From Bemisia tabaci (lineage: Eukaryota > Arthropoda > Insecta > Hemiptera > Aleyrodidae): 64,000 bases of DNA. The stretch lies in contig NC_092800.1 in NCBI RefSeq assembly GCF_918797505.1, positions 62,001 through 126,000 on the forward strand, given 5' to 3'. Shown piece by piece: positions 12,331 to 23,503 of the stretch (position 1 is the stretch's first letter; each line of letters opens with the position of its first letter). The position numbers were made by a program, and so were the translations under genes. The notes beneath the pieces are model-generated. The model made no database searches, was not told the origin of the DNA, and was given only the letters and a program-made list of their open reading frames with translations.

Positions 12331-13181
12331 TATAGGGTGTCCGAAAAGTCCCCCCCCCCCTCAAAATTTTGATCTACTTGAGATAGAGATTTGAAACTCG
12401 GAGGACATTCCTAGGTCAAAAGGAGCTACTTTTGGACCCCCCCTCAAATTATTGTGGGGCCTACCTTTGGGGGTAACGGACCCCAACTTTTCATTTTCAA
12501 ATAGGAAGACCTCTTTTGTGGTACCTCGTCCGAAAGAGCATACAAAAGGAAAACTTTTCGCGCAAACCCGAAGTCACTATCTCAAACTGTTTCTAAATGA
12601 CAGCCGGTTAAAGTTCAAAATGGACGAAGATCGAAACCTAGGTTTATTGTAGATGGATTTGCCTGAAATTCGGTATTGAGGGGTATTACAACACGAGAAA
12701 AACGAATTTGAGGTTAGATTTTTAATGTAATCATAGTTTCTAAAATGACTACTAGTTAAAGTTCAAAATGACCGATTTTATTTTTTTAGAAATCAAATTT
12801 TTTGTTAATTTCTTGCCAAAATACCTCTAGTTTCCAAGTTTCAGATAAATCCTGAGGCAAATAACCGAGGCGCGAAATTTCGGCCATCTTGAACTTTAAG
12901 TGGCCGCCATTTAGAAAAGGTTTAAGATATTGACTTCGGATTTGCGCGAAAAATTTTCCTTTTTATGCTTTTTCAAACGAGATATCACAAGAAATGTCTT
13001 CCCGTTTGAAAATAAAAAGTTGGGGTCCGTTACCCTTCCCCTCTAAGTTCCCTCCGAAAATTTTAGGGGGGTTAAAAATTTGCTCCCTTTGACCTAGGAG
13101 CAATCACCAAGTTTTAAATCTCTACCTCAATTCGATCAAAAGTTAGAGAGGGAAGGGTGGACTCTTCGAACACCCTGTATA
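12331..13181. mobile_element. Foldback element with ACCCTGTATA-type ends (about 850 bp)
   Basis: It starts TATAGGGTGTCCGAAAAGTC and ends GACTCTTCGAACACCCTGTA. The left arm (about 12335-12625) and right arm (about 12895-13178) are inverted copies throughout, including CGCGCAAACCC/TTTGCGCGAAA and the GTTGGGGTCC block. It is the complete member of the family seen as single arms at 1180 and 2740. Confidence 0.75.
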
Positions 13182-13876
13182 CAATTGTTCATTTTGACGT
13201 ATAAAGTGAATCCTTGGCATCTCGTAGTAGAACAAATAATCTCTGAGTAAAGGAGGCGATCATAATGCTTTAATTTCTTATGATTACGCTTTTAGAGTCT
13301 TGATAGGTAGTTTGCATTCTTTCACTTACTGCAGATTTCTAGGTAATTTTATGAGAAATTGAATCCGTCATTCTCAAAAATAATTAAGCGCCAGAAATAA
13401 AAATGCAAGAAAATCCGTAAAAACTGTACTGACCAATCTTTTTAATTCTTAGATTAAATGATCTTAGAAAATTGGTGGACTCGACGGCAATGTTGTGGCA
13501 CAGTAGGTCATGGACTAAGAATTGGTGGATTTGAGGCAATTTTGTCGCACAGTGGGTCACGGAGACTGAGCTATCGTCATTGAAGCTTGCCACATCGCTT
13601 GTTGAAATTCTTTCATATCTGACATTACATGAAGGAAATTATTGCAATCTGGCGACATGAAGTCCTCTGAACAATCAATTCATCCAACAGTGTAAACGCT
13701 AATATAACCTTAAACGATTGCCCCCCCCCCCTCCCTTCGGAAAATGCTCTCTTCCCACGGCGGACGCACGGTAAGACAAAACAACTGAGGCAGCACGCCG
13801 TACGCTCAAACTAAAGCACGTTTGGCACGTCAGATGGGCGAGGCCCCCCAAATAACGGCGCCGAGCGCCGTTTTTA
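13182..13876. other. Unassigned DNA
   Basis: There is a C run at 13721-13730 and a GC-richer stretch at 13755-13870. The minus-strand frame 13384-13593 has no recognisable features. Confidence 0.35.
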
Positions 13877-14800
13877 GCGGCTCTGGTGCTAGCACCTAGA
13901 GCTGCTATTCCGGTCGGTCTCTGCAGTGGACGTTACCAATGGTACATCTACCATTGGTTAGAGCGCGCGTTGGTAGATGGGAATCGTCGCCATTTTCGGC
14001 TGTGGACCTTGCCATGATTTTATTTTAATTCATTGTTATTTCTTGTGAGCGAATGATATGTTGTGCTGTGTATTTTTGGAATCACGGTGATACTGTCGAT
14101 AATTCAAAACTGGTCTGTGATTTAATCTCGTATTGAAAAAAATGTACTTAACGTTTATAATCAAAATTTTCAAAACGACAAGTTTTCGCGCTTTTTTGGA
14201 ACAATGCCGTGAATGAAGCCTCCTAGTCGTACTACTTCATGGACGGATTCATCCCCAGCGGCGCTGTTGTATATTAATGCCTAAAATGCCAAGTCGGGTC
14301 CTGTTCACTCGATTTTCGTGAAACCCTGTATCCGGATGTATTTTTCAACGGGAAACTCGAATTTTTCGTCAAATTTACAAAATTTCAACATCCAAAATGG
14401 CGGCCATGGCCTAAAATGCTAAGTGGGCTCCTGTTCGCTCGATTTTCGTGAGACTCGGTATCCGGAGGTATTTTTCAACGGGAAACTCGAATTTCTGGTC
14501 AGATTTTCAACATTTCAAAATCCAAGGTGGCGGCCGTGGCCTAAAATGCTAAGTCTGCTGATTGTTCGCCACTATTCACCAGACTTTGTTAAAAAAAGTA
14601 AATTCGTTCTTTTAAAAGTTAAAAGCTATGAGGGGCGGCTCGCGGAACGAGTCGCAAGTTCATCGCGAAGCAAGGAACTGGGGGTCCAGGGGCACTCCCA
14701 GGCTAGGCGTGACAGCTCGCACAGCGAGCTGAACATATGTCTTGGATATGAGCGGCCCAGAGCTGCTCTCCAGCGGCAGTACGCTGGAGTTACTGCTTGT
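13877..14800 (+). mobile_element. Helentron/HINE-like non-autonomous element, copy 1
   Basis: GCGGCTCTGG at the left and CCAGAGCTGC at 14757-14766 are short subterminal inverted repeats. A hairpin CTCCAGCG/CGCTGGAG (14768-14775 with 14782-14789) sits at the right end. A 5' hairpin around GGTGCTAGCACC sits at the left. A 130-bp unit is repeated inside (14280-14575). The second copy at 44109-45785 has the same end architecture. The class name is inferred from end structure only. Confidence 0.5.
14280..14575 (+). repeat. Tandem repeat, period 130 bp, 2.3 copies
   Basis: CCTAAAATGC blocks start at 14280, 14410 and 14540. The copies share CTCGATTTTCGTGA and TTTTTCAACGGGAAACTCGA. Confidence 0.8.
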
Positions 14801-17172
14801 TTTAATTGTTTCGAGTGCCTGATTAAAACTCAACGCCATCTTGGAAACGCGGCAACTGGGGATCTAAAGTGATGTGATGTTGGCATCGAGAGTGTCACCG
14901 CCGCGCGTCGCGCCGCCCAACCCCGGCTTACCAAACCGCTCTTTTGCATAGGAGAAAGGTAAACACGAGAAATGAACGAGACAAAGCTGGAACCCTTCCC
15001 CTCCCCATACCCCATCCACGAACCCCTCCGTCCGTCGCCCACCTCCGCGATTAGGACACGTGCCGCCCAGCAGCCGGTTGCCAGGATCTCCTCCTTCTCG
15101 CCCACCCGAAATGTGATTGTTTCATTCTTCCTCAATTGCCAAGTTCCCAATTATGACTTGTGCCGCAGCGAAAAGAGAGATCACATCAGAGTTGTCAAAA
15201 AAAGACTCAGGGACGATTTTTCAAATTGGCATTAAATTACAAATTTAAATTCATTCAAAATATCGCTTTTGGGCGAGACAAGATGTCTCACCAAGAATCG
15301 ATTGTTTTAATTATATTTAAATGGAGGAAAAACAGTGTTAATGCCATTTTTCAAGGATCGATGCTGAAGAGACCTCATTCAAAATGAGCCTATTCAATCG
15401 TTTCTCTTGGTCAGTAGAGCTGGTCACATAGAAATGCCCTTAACACACGTAGTTGGTGCATATAGAAAGTCACTTTAATTGCTGAAGTTTGCAGAAGAGG
15501 AGAAAGTAAGATCCTTCCGAACACCTAGGTACTTTTTACGTTTATTATTAACAAAGATTTTAGTCAAGTTAAATTTTATATAATCAAGAGAATAATAAGA
15601 TGTAATGGAAAGTTATTGTTTGTGAATTTGATAAGGGATTGGTGTATTACAGACATCCGAAGTACAAGTATTTCACAAAGATACGAATTGGTTAATAGAG
15701 GCATTTCACAGAGGAAGGTTTTTTTTTAACACAAATCGAGTTCTTTTCCTTAAAATTATTTCTAGCCAAAAATTGATCCCTCCGGCTTGGCAAATCCGCA
15801 TTGCAAAACCTGACACTATGGCATTCATTTCCATGTTTTCCAACTAATAAGACAACTTCAGATTAATTATCCATTTAATTCTTTCAAATTCAAATGGTCA
15901 TTTGCGGGTGGAAATGGTAAATGTCTGGTTTTTTTCTCGTTTTCTCTCGATCTTATTATCTTTGAAAACTGTACATGCATTTAAATTTACCTTGTATTCT
16001 AATAATTCAATAGCAAAATTTAGAATATCCCCTAAGCTTTGAATGTTTTCCTTTTTTGTGATTGTCACAGATTCTCAGTCATTCGTTGAGGGTTTTCTTT
16101 TTTTTTCATTACGAGTGAATATATGATCCATATAAATCCTAAAAGATTTCCTTAATTTTAAAACTAAAATAACTTTCGTCAGAACATCAACCAACCTACT
16201 TAACAAGAGTGCGTTTTGCGCGCCCTAAACGGTGAATTTGATACTTCGAAAGTTATTAACTTTGTTATTGCCTTTCGTTCGTTTTCGTATTTTAAACATT
16301 ATAACTCTTTTCTAAATGAAATATCACACATGGGCTTTGATGGCCTCTTTAAAGAGAAATAATTGTTGAAAATGAAGACATTAAGGACTGAAAACTTATT
16401 CTATAACGAGGAATATCTCTTAAGTTGACAAAAACAAATGACTAAAGTGAAATTACAGCTTTTTATAGTATGTGGATGGTGCTTAAATGGAACAAAAGTG
16501 TCTACGTGCAAAAAAACATTGAGAACGGTCATTATACATTAGCAGGTTAATCAGCGTATTCTTTACAACGATTTAAAGGGTTGAGAACTGTACTTTTCTA
16601 GTATGTAATTAAGTATAAGGCTACCTAACTGTCAACTCAGGGAGCCTCTTCGGATGTGGGCAATTAAAGCTGCATGATAGGATTCAGTGTTCTCTTAATT
16701 AAAATCCACGGCACTTCAGTAATCGCCAGCAGTGTTTTGACACAGTCCTAAAGATTTTGGAAATTTATAATCATATTGGCATCTGTAACGACATTCAAGG
16801 AAGATGACATTACGTCTACAGTGACAAGACCTTCGGTAAAGCTATATTTGTTAAGAAGGGTCGGAAAATTAATTTTCGAAACTTCGACAAAGGAGTCCAC
16901 CCGGTTGCCAGTTACAAAGGATATCCCTAGGTGTAAGCATGCTAAAATTCCTCATTCTTACGGATTTTCATTTTAACCACCCCAGATCATTGAAGGGGTT
17001 CTAAACCAAGACTCGGCCAATTTCGGCTCCTTGCCCCGCCCCTCCTCCCTACGATTAGCCTCCCAAACACCTTTGTTGAGCTTCTTTTTGGAGAATTTCA
17101 CGCCTCTTTATATCTCCCATGTTTTGAAACCGAAGTGGGCCGGAGTTTGACTGAATTTACATTATATTTTGT
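14801..17172. other. AT-rich DNA without recognised genes
   Basis: A fragment at 15268-15365 (GGCGAGACAAGATGTCTCAC, then AAGGATCGAT) resembles the right flank of the giant inverted repeat at 23430-23515. The rest shows nothing clear. Small frames at 14830-15387 and 16776-16976 have no motifs. Confidence 0.4.
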
Positions 17173-17700
17173 AATTTCTTAACAAGAAAATGCAAGGTGA
17201 TAAGACCATATTGTTGCCTGCAAAGAAATTCGTAAATTATTACTAATCTCCTTTTTTTAATTCGACTGAAATTCGAACGGATTAGGAAAACCTGGCTGGA
17301 TACATTCTTCAGTTTGCACTTAAAATTATAATTATATATTGAAGTGTTACCAGAAAAAATTCCAAGAATCGGTTTAGTGATCAACGAGATACGGCAGATT
17401 TTCGATCCACAAAACGGTACAGACAAAGACGTTTTAGGACCTGATTTCTGCACATTTTGAAGTTAGAAAACCCGTCTTATCTCGTTGGCCACCGAACCGG
17501 TCAACTTAGAATTCTTTTGGTGACACTTGGACATATAATTATAGTTTGAAGTGCAAATAGGAACCATGTATCTGGCCTGGTTTTTTTAATTCATTCGAAT
17601 GTCAATCGAACTTCTCCTTTAAAAAATTGAGATTTAGAAAATTTCACGAATTTTTTGAGGGCGAAAATATGGTCTGATTACATTGAATTTTTTGTCAAGA
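17173..17700. mobile_element. Foldback element just downstream of the IR stop codon
   Basis: The left arm (about 17173-17420) is an inverted, diverged copy of the right arm (about 17460-17700). Pairs include AAAATTATAATTATATATTG with ATATAATTATAGTTTGAAGT, and GATCAACGAGATACGG with TATCTCGTTGGCC. The spacer is about 40 bp. It lies about 150 bp 3' of the IR stop codon, so it may be in the 3' UTR. Confidence 0.65.
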
Positions 17701-17848
17701 ATCCACATTATTTGATGTGGATTCGGGCAAATTTTGGCTCACTTTGGTTGAAAAACATAAGACATTAAAAGAAGTGTAAAAATCCATTAAAAATGCATAA
17801 TCACTTTTTTTGCAGTTATCATTCCTGAAAAAATACTCCAGTGAAGGT

Positions 17849-19169
17849 TTATCGAAATCTGCGCACCGTTTCAAACATGAGCGCGCCAGCGCTGAAAACA
17901 AGGCCGACGAGAAGACAAATAAATGCGATTTGAAGGTCGGCGGAGCTGAAAACCTTGAGAATTTCATCCGGATTGTCCTCAGCGGCGGAGGTGAGTGCTC
18001 TCCTTTCGGGTACGAATTTCTGCCGGATCATGTGCTGCATAATTCCAGCCTCGTTGAGCCGTACCAAAAGCTCGTTAACTTTGTCCGTGAAGAAGGAGTA
18101 CTTAACCACCGGGTAGGAGTACGGATTCGTCACGACACACTCTTGGACTAAATGCGAGTCGGAGCCACTCTCCTTTTCGAAGAGGATGAAGTTCTTGTAG
18201 CGTTGGAAATGATACGGGACGTGGAACACCAGAGCCTCGGGTTCAGGGGCCGGGAGTGATGACTTCCCACGAGTGACATTTCGCCAAAAGATGGGGTTGC
18301 TCAGGTGGTAAAGATGCTCGATGACATGGCTGACGCCATCGGGGGAGAATGAGAAGAAGTCGGTGAGCCAATCGCGGATCCAAGAGTAGCCGAAGTCCTC
18401 CGAGTCCAGGTGGAGGTTCACGTTGGCAGCGTGGATCAAGTGTTCGGAGTGCTGGAGGTCGGCGATCTTCTCGGGGTCGGCGTAGCGCACTCTGCGAGTA
18501 AAGAGGGTGGCCATCTCGGTTTGGAAGGCAGTGATGAGGATAAATGTCGAGAAAGCGAAGGTCAGGAAGAGGAGTTTCCAGGAGATGAAGCGGTTGTCGG
18601 GAGTGTAGGCCATGGGGTCGTTGAAGAGGCGATGGTAACCATAGCGGAGGAGTAGGAAAGAGAGGTAGGTAGTGAGGACGAGGAGCCACACGCAGAGGGT
18701 GAAGCTTTTGAATGCGACAAGGGAATCGGGGATGGCGCCGGGGCGAGGGGTGATGAAGCAGAGCATCCCGGTGTCGACGGGGTGGGAGAAGTCCAGGGTT
18801 GCGAGGTCGGTGTCGTGGAGGACGCCCTGGAGGACGTGGAAGTCGATGCCTGATTGGAGGGCGCTCTGGAGGTCGCGCGGGGCCCTGGTCTCGTTCTCTG
18901 AGTCCTCCAGCGGGGGCCCGTAGTACGCGAGCGAAAAGTCGAGTTTCTTCATCATAATGAAAACGGCCTGGAGCATGATGTCATTCCAGAACTTGCGTGC
19001 AAAGCCCGGTTCTTCCGTTTCGTTCTCCAGGTAGAGAAAAGAGAGGGGTTTCTTGTTCATCACGCTCCAAGAGAAGTCAAAATACTCCGCCTTGGCTTCC
19101 ACGTACTCCCAGATCCGCTCGTAGAATGGGTCGTAGCGGTAGCACTGTCGCTTGAAGCATATCACCGTT
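17849..19169 (-). CDS. Divergent ionotropic receptor (IR), exon 2: ligand-binding lobes and channel domain
   Basis: This terminal coding exon (1321 nt) follows an acceptor ATTATCATTACAG. Its first base completes the Arg codon begun in exon 1 (AG+A), giving GYR-TVICFKRQC and a 735-residue protein, typical for IRs. Residues 432-450 (CFITPRPGAIPDS) form the pre-M1 segment. M1 is about 451-471 (WLLVLTTYLSFLLL). The M3-type helix is about 491-513 (WKLLFLTFAFSTFILITAF), followed by QTEMATLFTRR, the usual start of the second ligand-binding half. The last helix is about 708-728 (LQIAFICLLVGLVFSAGALM), before a short basic tail and TAA at 17849-17851. These are ligand-gated cation channels of chemosensory dendrites. 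The divergent sequence suggests a lineage-specific chemosensory receptor; the ligand is unknown. The M1-M3 linker of about 20 residues is short. No clear AATAAA follows the stop. Confidence 0.85.
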
Positions 19170-19919
19170 CTGTAATGATAATTCTCATTAAGAGCCCTTC
19201 GTGAATTATGTAATACTCAATAGGGGGCCAGGGTCCTACGGAACAAAAGCGTTGAAATAAATGAGGGTGGTCAAAATTGACGAAAAAGCTCGTTTCGTAG
19301 TTTATGAACACTCCATTGGAGTCCCTTTGCATTGTGAGTTAAGACTTGAGAGACCCATCTCTGATTGACTCTCGTATTTTAGGCCTCCACAGTGTCACAG
19401 ACGGTAGAAAATATTACATTGTTACCGGTTGCAATGATATTAACCTGGAGTGGACCGGAGAATTAGAAGTCACGTTAGGATACAACAGAATGAGAGAGGA
19501 AACAGAGGAGGGGGACTGGGAATGAGTCGATCAAAGCTTGGAAAATAAATTAAAACCGTGTAATATTTTTCACCGCTCGTGATATCCATGAGCCGACTTG
19601 TCTTAACAATCCCTATGAAGGGACATTCATAAAGATAGGCGTTCATATTGAGAGACATTATTTTTTAGAGACCCCCTTCATACAGATTCAAGGGAAGTAA
19701 TAGGGTGGCGCACAAGTTACATCCTAATAATGACTTCGCCTAATAATGACTGATGAATTTTGGGGTAACCTTTTTGCTGGGCAAATTTTTGCAATTGTGT
19801 TAAGAATTGCTAGACCAGTTTCTCAGTCCTTTGGTCATCGGTGATAGTGGCGATTTAGCAAGTTGGCAACACTGTTTCCTCCCACTTACATCCATTGCAA
19901 CTATCGATTCCCGAGAAAA

Positions 19920-20630
19920 AATGGATCATTCAAGCTCATTGAAAAATGAACGATCCGGATCATTCAATTTGAATGAGTTTTTCGTCAGCTCATTCAAATT
20001 TGAATGATCCAGATCGTTCACTTGATCATTGAATTTTAATGCGCCCGAATGAGCTTGAATGATCCGGATCATTGGATTTCAATGAGCTTGAATGATCCGG
20101 ATCATTGGATTTCAACGAGCTTGAATGGTCCGGATCATTGGATTTCAACGAGCTTGAATGATCCGGATCATTGGATTCCAACGAGCTTGAATGATCCTGA
20201 TCATTGGATTTTAACGAGCTTGAATGATCCGGATCATTGGATTTCAACGAGCTTGAATGATCCGGATCATTGGATTTCAACGAGCTTGAATGATCCGGAT
20301 CATTGGATTCCAACGAGCTTGAATGATCCTGATCATTGGATTTTAACGAGCTTGAATGATCCGGATCATTGGATTCCAACGAGCTTGAATAATCCTGATC
20401 ATTGAATTTCAACGAGCTTGAATGATCCTGATCGTTGAATCCCAACCAGCTTGAATGATCCTGATCGTTGCATTTCAACGAGCTTGAATGATCCTGATCG
20501 TTGAATCCCAACCAGCTTGAATGATCCTGATCGTTGCATTTCAACGAGCTTGAATGATCCTGATCGTTGAATCCAAACCAGCTTGAATGATCCTGATCGT
20601 TGAATTCCAATGAGTCAAGGTCTCGGTCTG
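19920..20630. repeat. 33-bp minisatellite, about 20 copies
   Basis: The unit contains GCTTGAATGATCCGGATCAT; the ATGATCCGGATCAT core is a perfect palindrome. Because 33 is a multiple of three, open frames run through it on both strands with an 11-residue period (SLNDPDHWIST on plus, NDPDHSSSLKS on minus). Some units carry CCTGATC instead of CCGGATC, and the units nearest 20600 form a higher-order two-unit pattern. Confidence 0.9.
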
Positions 20631-22319
20631 ATGAGAATCTGTTATAAAAAATTGTAAACAGTATAGAAGCAAAAGTACATGGGTATCCATTCTCACTGCT
20701 TTGCAGTTTTTCTTCAACAGAAAAATGAAGGGGGAAAAAAAAAAACATATGATGATAGAAAAAGTTAAAAAAACACAGGCTCACCAGAAGTTTCGTCCAA
20801 TTCCTCTTGAAGTAAGCTCATCCTCCGCCCTATTACAGTAATAGCGTGAATGTACCTTTAATAAAAGTAGTTTGAAGGTGAAAATTTTTGCTACAAACCA
20901 TCTCCCCCACGCTGTCAAGAATGCAAACCACAAAACAGTCATGATGGGAGAGGCTCGTAGCTTTGCCGCCGAGTTGCAAAGCTGCCGCGGGGATACTTTC
21001 CATCAACAACTGAAAAATTTAACTAAAAAGAAACATATTAAATTAACAGCATAACCAGACAAATGTTGAATTGAAGAATGAACCGCGCGTTTAGAATTGC
21101 ATGAGTGACATCGCTGTTACTCTGATTTAAAAGAAAGAAAGCAGCAAAAATTACATAGGGATACAAGGATATGTAATTGATTTTGTCTTTGAAATAATTA
21201 AATTACTTAGATTGTGCTTTGAATTGAAACAAGCCAATAGGTACTTACAATTTTGTGCTTGAGTGTTTGTTCAAATGAAGTGTCAACGATGGAGACCATA
21301 TTATTGGAGTAAAAATGTATCTTCAGAACACAAAGCAGTGCATTTGATGGCTGGAGCACAACTCACAGGTATAAGGTAAGATCATACTGATAATTTGTTA
21401 AACGGTCTAGGGAAAAAACGAGAAAATTTAAAGCAACACAGAAGAAAAATCTGAGCGGCGACACGCTAATGATACGCAGGCAGTAAGACTAATCGTAGTC
21501 CTAGACTGATCAGATCAGACCAACGCGAGCCCTCGGCCGCGTAGGTTTGGGGTGGAATTTCCAAATCTTCCCTTGCTCAACGGCATCTTCCTTTGTTTTC
21601 CTCACGCAGCAAACTGCAGAGTGGCCAGTGGCGGGAGGCGGGGAAGTAACGGCGTTGCCACATTGCTTAAATATTCTTCCATCCTCCTGTCTTAAGGGTT
21701 GCTACGATTACGTCACTTTCTTGTCTCTATTTTTTATATTATCATGTAAGGCTCATTTTTTTTATTGTCATAAGACTAACGAATTTACCGGAAAAAATAG
21801 TGTGAGGGAAACCCTTCTTTTCTCGATAATTAAAATCCTCAGCTCTGTGATTTCTCTTCTATACTGCTTTGAATTCTATCTCTTGTTATTTCCCTAGACT
21901 GTTTAACAAGTTATAAGTATGAACTTACCTTATACTTGTGAGTCGTGTTCCAGCCATCAAATGCACTGCTTTGTGTTCCGAAGACACAATTTTATTCCGA
22001 TAAAATTTTCTCCATTGATGACACTTCATTAGAACGAACACTCGAGCACAAAATTGTAAGTACGTTCGGCCTTGTTTCAATTCAAAGCACAATCTAAGGT
22101 AATTTAATTATTTCAAAGACAAAATCAATTACATATCCTTGTATCCCAATGTAATTTTTGCTGCTTTCTTTCTTTAAAATCAAAGTAACGGCGACATTGC
22201 TCGTGTAATTCTAAACGCGCGGTTCATTCTTCAATTCAACATTTTTCTGGTTATGCTGTTAATTTAACATGTTTCCTTTTAGTTAACTTTTTCAGTAGTC
22301 AATGAGAAGTATCCCCGCA

Positions 22320-22573
22320 GCACTGCCGTGCTAAGGAAGAACGCCGTATGAATATTTGAGAGTTGCCAAATTTCCCTTGATAAAACATGTATTTTTGAAA
22401 ACATTCTTGTATATTTTTCCTTGAAAAGTTCAGATATTTTGGATTAAATTAAGTACAAAATTATCTGAAAATTTCAGAAAGTAACATCCGCAATTTCCCA
22501 GTAAATTTGGTTTTTATTGGAGGAAATTTGGCAACGTCTGAAGGCTCATACGACGTTCTTCCTTGGCACGGCA
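22320..22573. mobile_element. MITE, TGCCGTGCTAAGGAAGAACG family, copy 2, nested in the giant foldback
   Basis: It begins CACTGCCGTGCTAAGGAAGA and ends TTCTTCCTTGGCACGGCAGA. It interrupts the right arm between CCCCGCA and GCTTTACAACTC. The left arm at about 20980 has the uninterrupted sequence, so this is a clean filled/empty-site comparison. Confidence 0.75.
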
Positions 22574-23503
22574 GAGCCAGAGCAGAGCAGCTTTACAACT
22601 CGGCGGCAAAGCTACGAGCCTCTCCCATCATGACTGTTTTGTGGTTTGAATTCTTGACAGCGTGGGGGAGATGGTTTGTAGCAAAAATTTTCACCTTCAA
22701 ACTACTTTTATTAAAGGTACATTCACGCTATTACTGTAATAGGGCGGAGGATGAGCTTACTTCAAAAGGAATTGGATTAAACTTCTGGTTAGCCTGTGTT
22801 TTTTTAACTTTTTCTATCATCATATGTTTTTTTTTTTTTTTGTTTTTTTTTCCCCTTTCATTTTTCTGTTGAAGAAAAACTGCAAAGTGAGTATGGATAC
22901 CCACGTACTTTTGCTTCTATACTTTTTACAATTTCTTTATGATAGATTCTCATCAGACCGATACTTGAATATCCGAATCTGCTGATCATATCATCCATAT
23001 CATTCTGGTGGCTTATTCAACTTCAATAATCTTGATCGTTGATTTAATAAGCTTGAATGAGCCAGCATGTTGGGTCGTTCAATTTCAATGCTCTCGATGA
23101 TTCAGTTACGATAAGCGTGATCATTGGCCCAATGAGTTTGAATAAGCTGATAAATTGAATCATTCAAATTGAATGATCCTGATTATACAAGTTGAACGAT
23201 CCAACGAGTTAGTGCATCCATGTTGAATGATCGAATGAGCCAGCGCATTCAAGCACATTGGGTGAATGACCCGATGCACATTCAAGTTGAACGATCCAAT
23301 GAGCCAGCGCACTCAAGCTCATTCGGGATCATTCAAGCTCATTGAAGAATCATTCAAACTCATTCAGGATCATTGAAAATTGAATGATCCTGAATGAGCT
23401 GGAACGATCCATTTTTTCTCGGGTTTTAGGCGAGGCAAGCTGCCTCACCAAGAATTAATTGTTTAACATACATTTTAATGGGGGAAAGACGGTGCTGCCA
23501 ACT

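Larger units (their letters stand above)
19861..23503. mobile_element. Giant foldback element with minisatellite arms
   Basis: Inverted repeat arms extend from about 19861 to 21460 and from about 21835 to 23503, around a spacer of about 370 bp. The sharpest ends are CCCGAGAAAAAATGGATC at 19910 and GATCCATTTTTTCTCGGG ending at 23423. The arms match through GCACTGCTTTGTGTTC, CCGCCCTATTACAGTAATAG and GGGTATCCATTCTCAC blocks. The outer part of the left arm is a 33-bp minisatellite and the matching right-arm part is a degenerate version. No transposase frame was seen. Foldback-type DNA transposons have this layout; the superfamily is not assigned. Confidence 0.75.

Noticed and set aside
14423..14872. 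149-codon plus frame
   Set aside because: It lies in the 130-bp tandem repeat and the end of the Helentron-like element, with no coding features.
18243..18923. Long open frames in other phases and on the plus strand across IR exon 2
   Set aside because: They are shadows of the GC-rich IR coding exon. Only the IR frame shows membrane helices and family motifs.
20049..20405. Minisatellite resembling a CRISPR array
   Set aside because: The units are contiguous 33-bp repeats with no spacers, in a eukaryotic genome.
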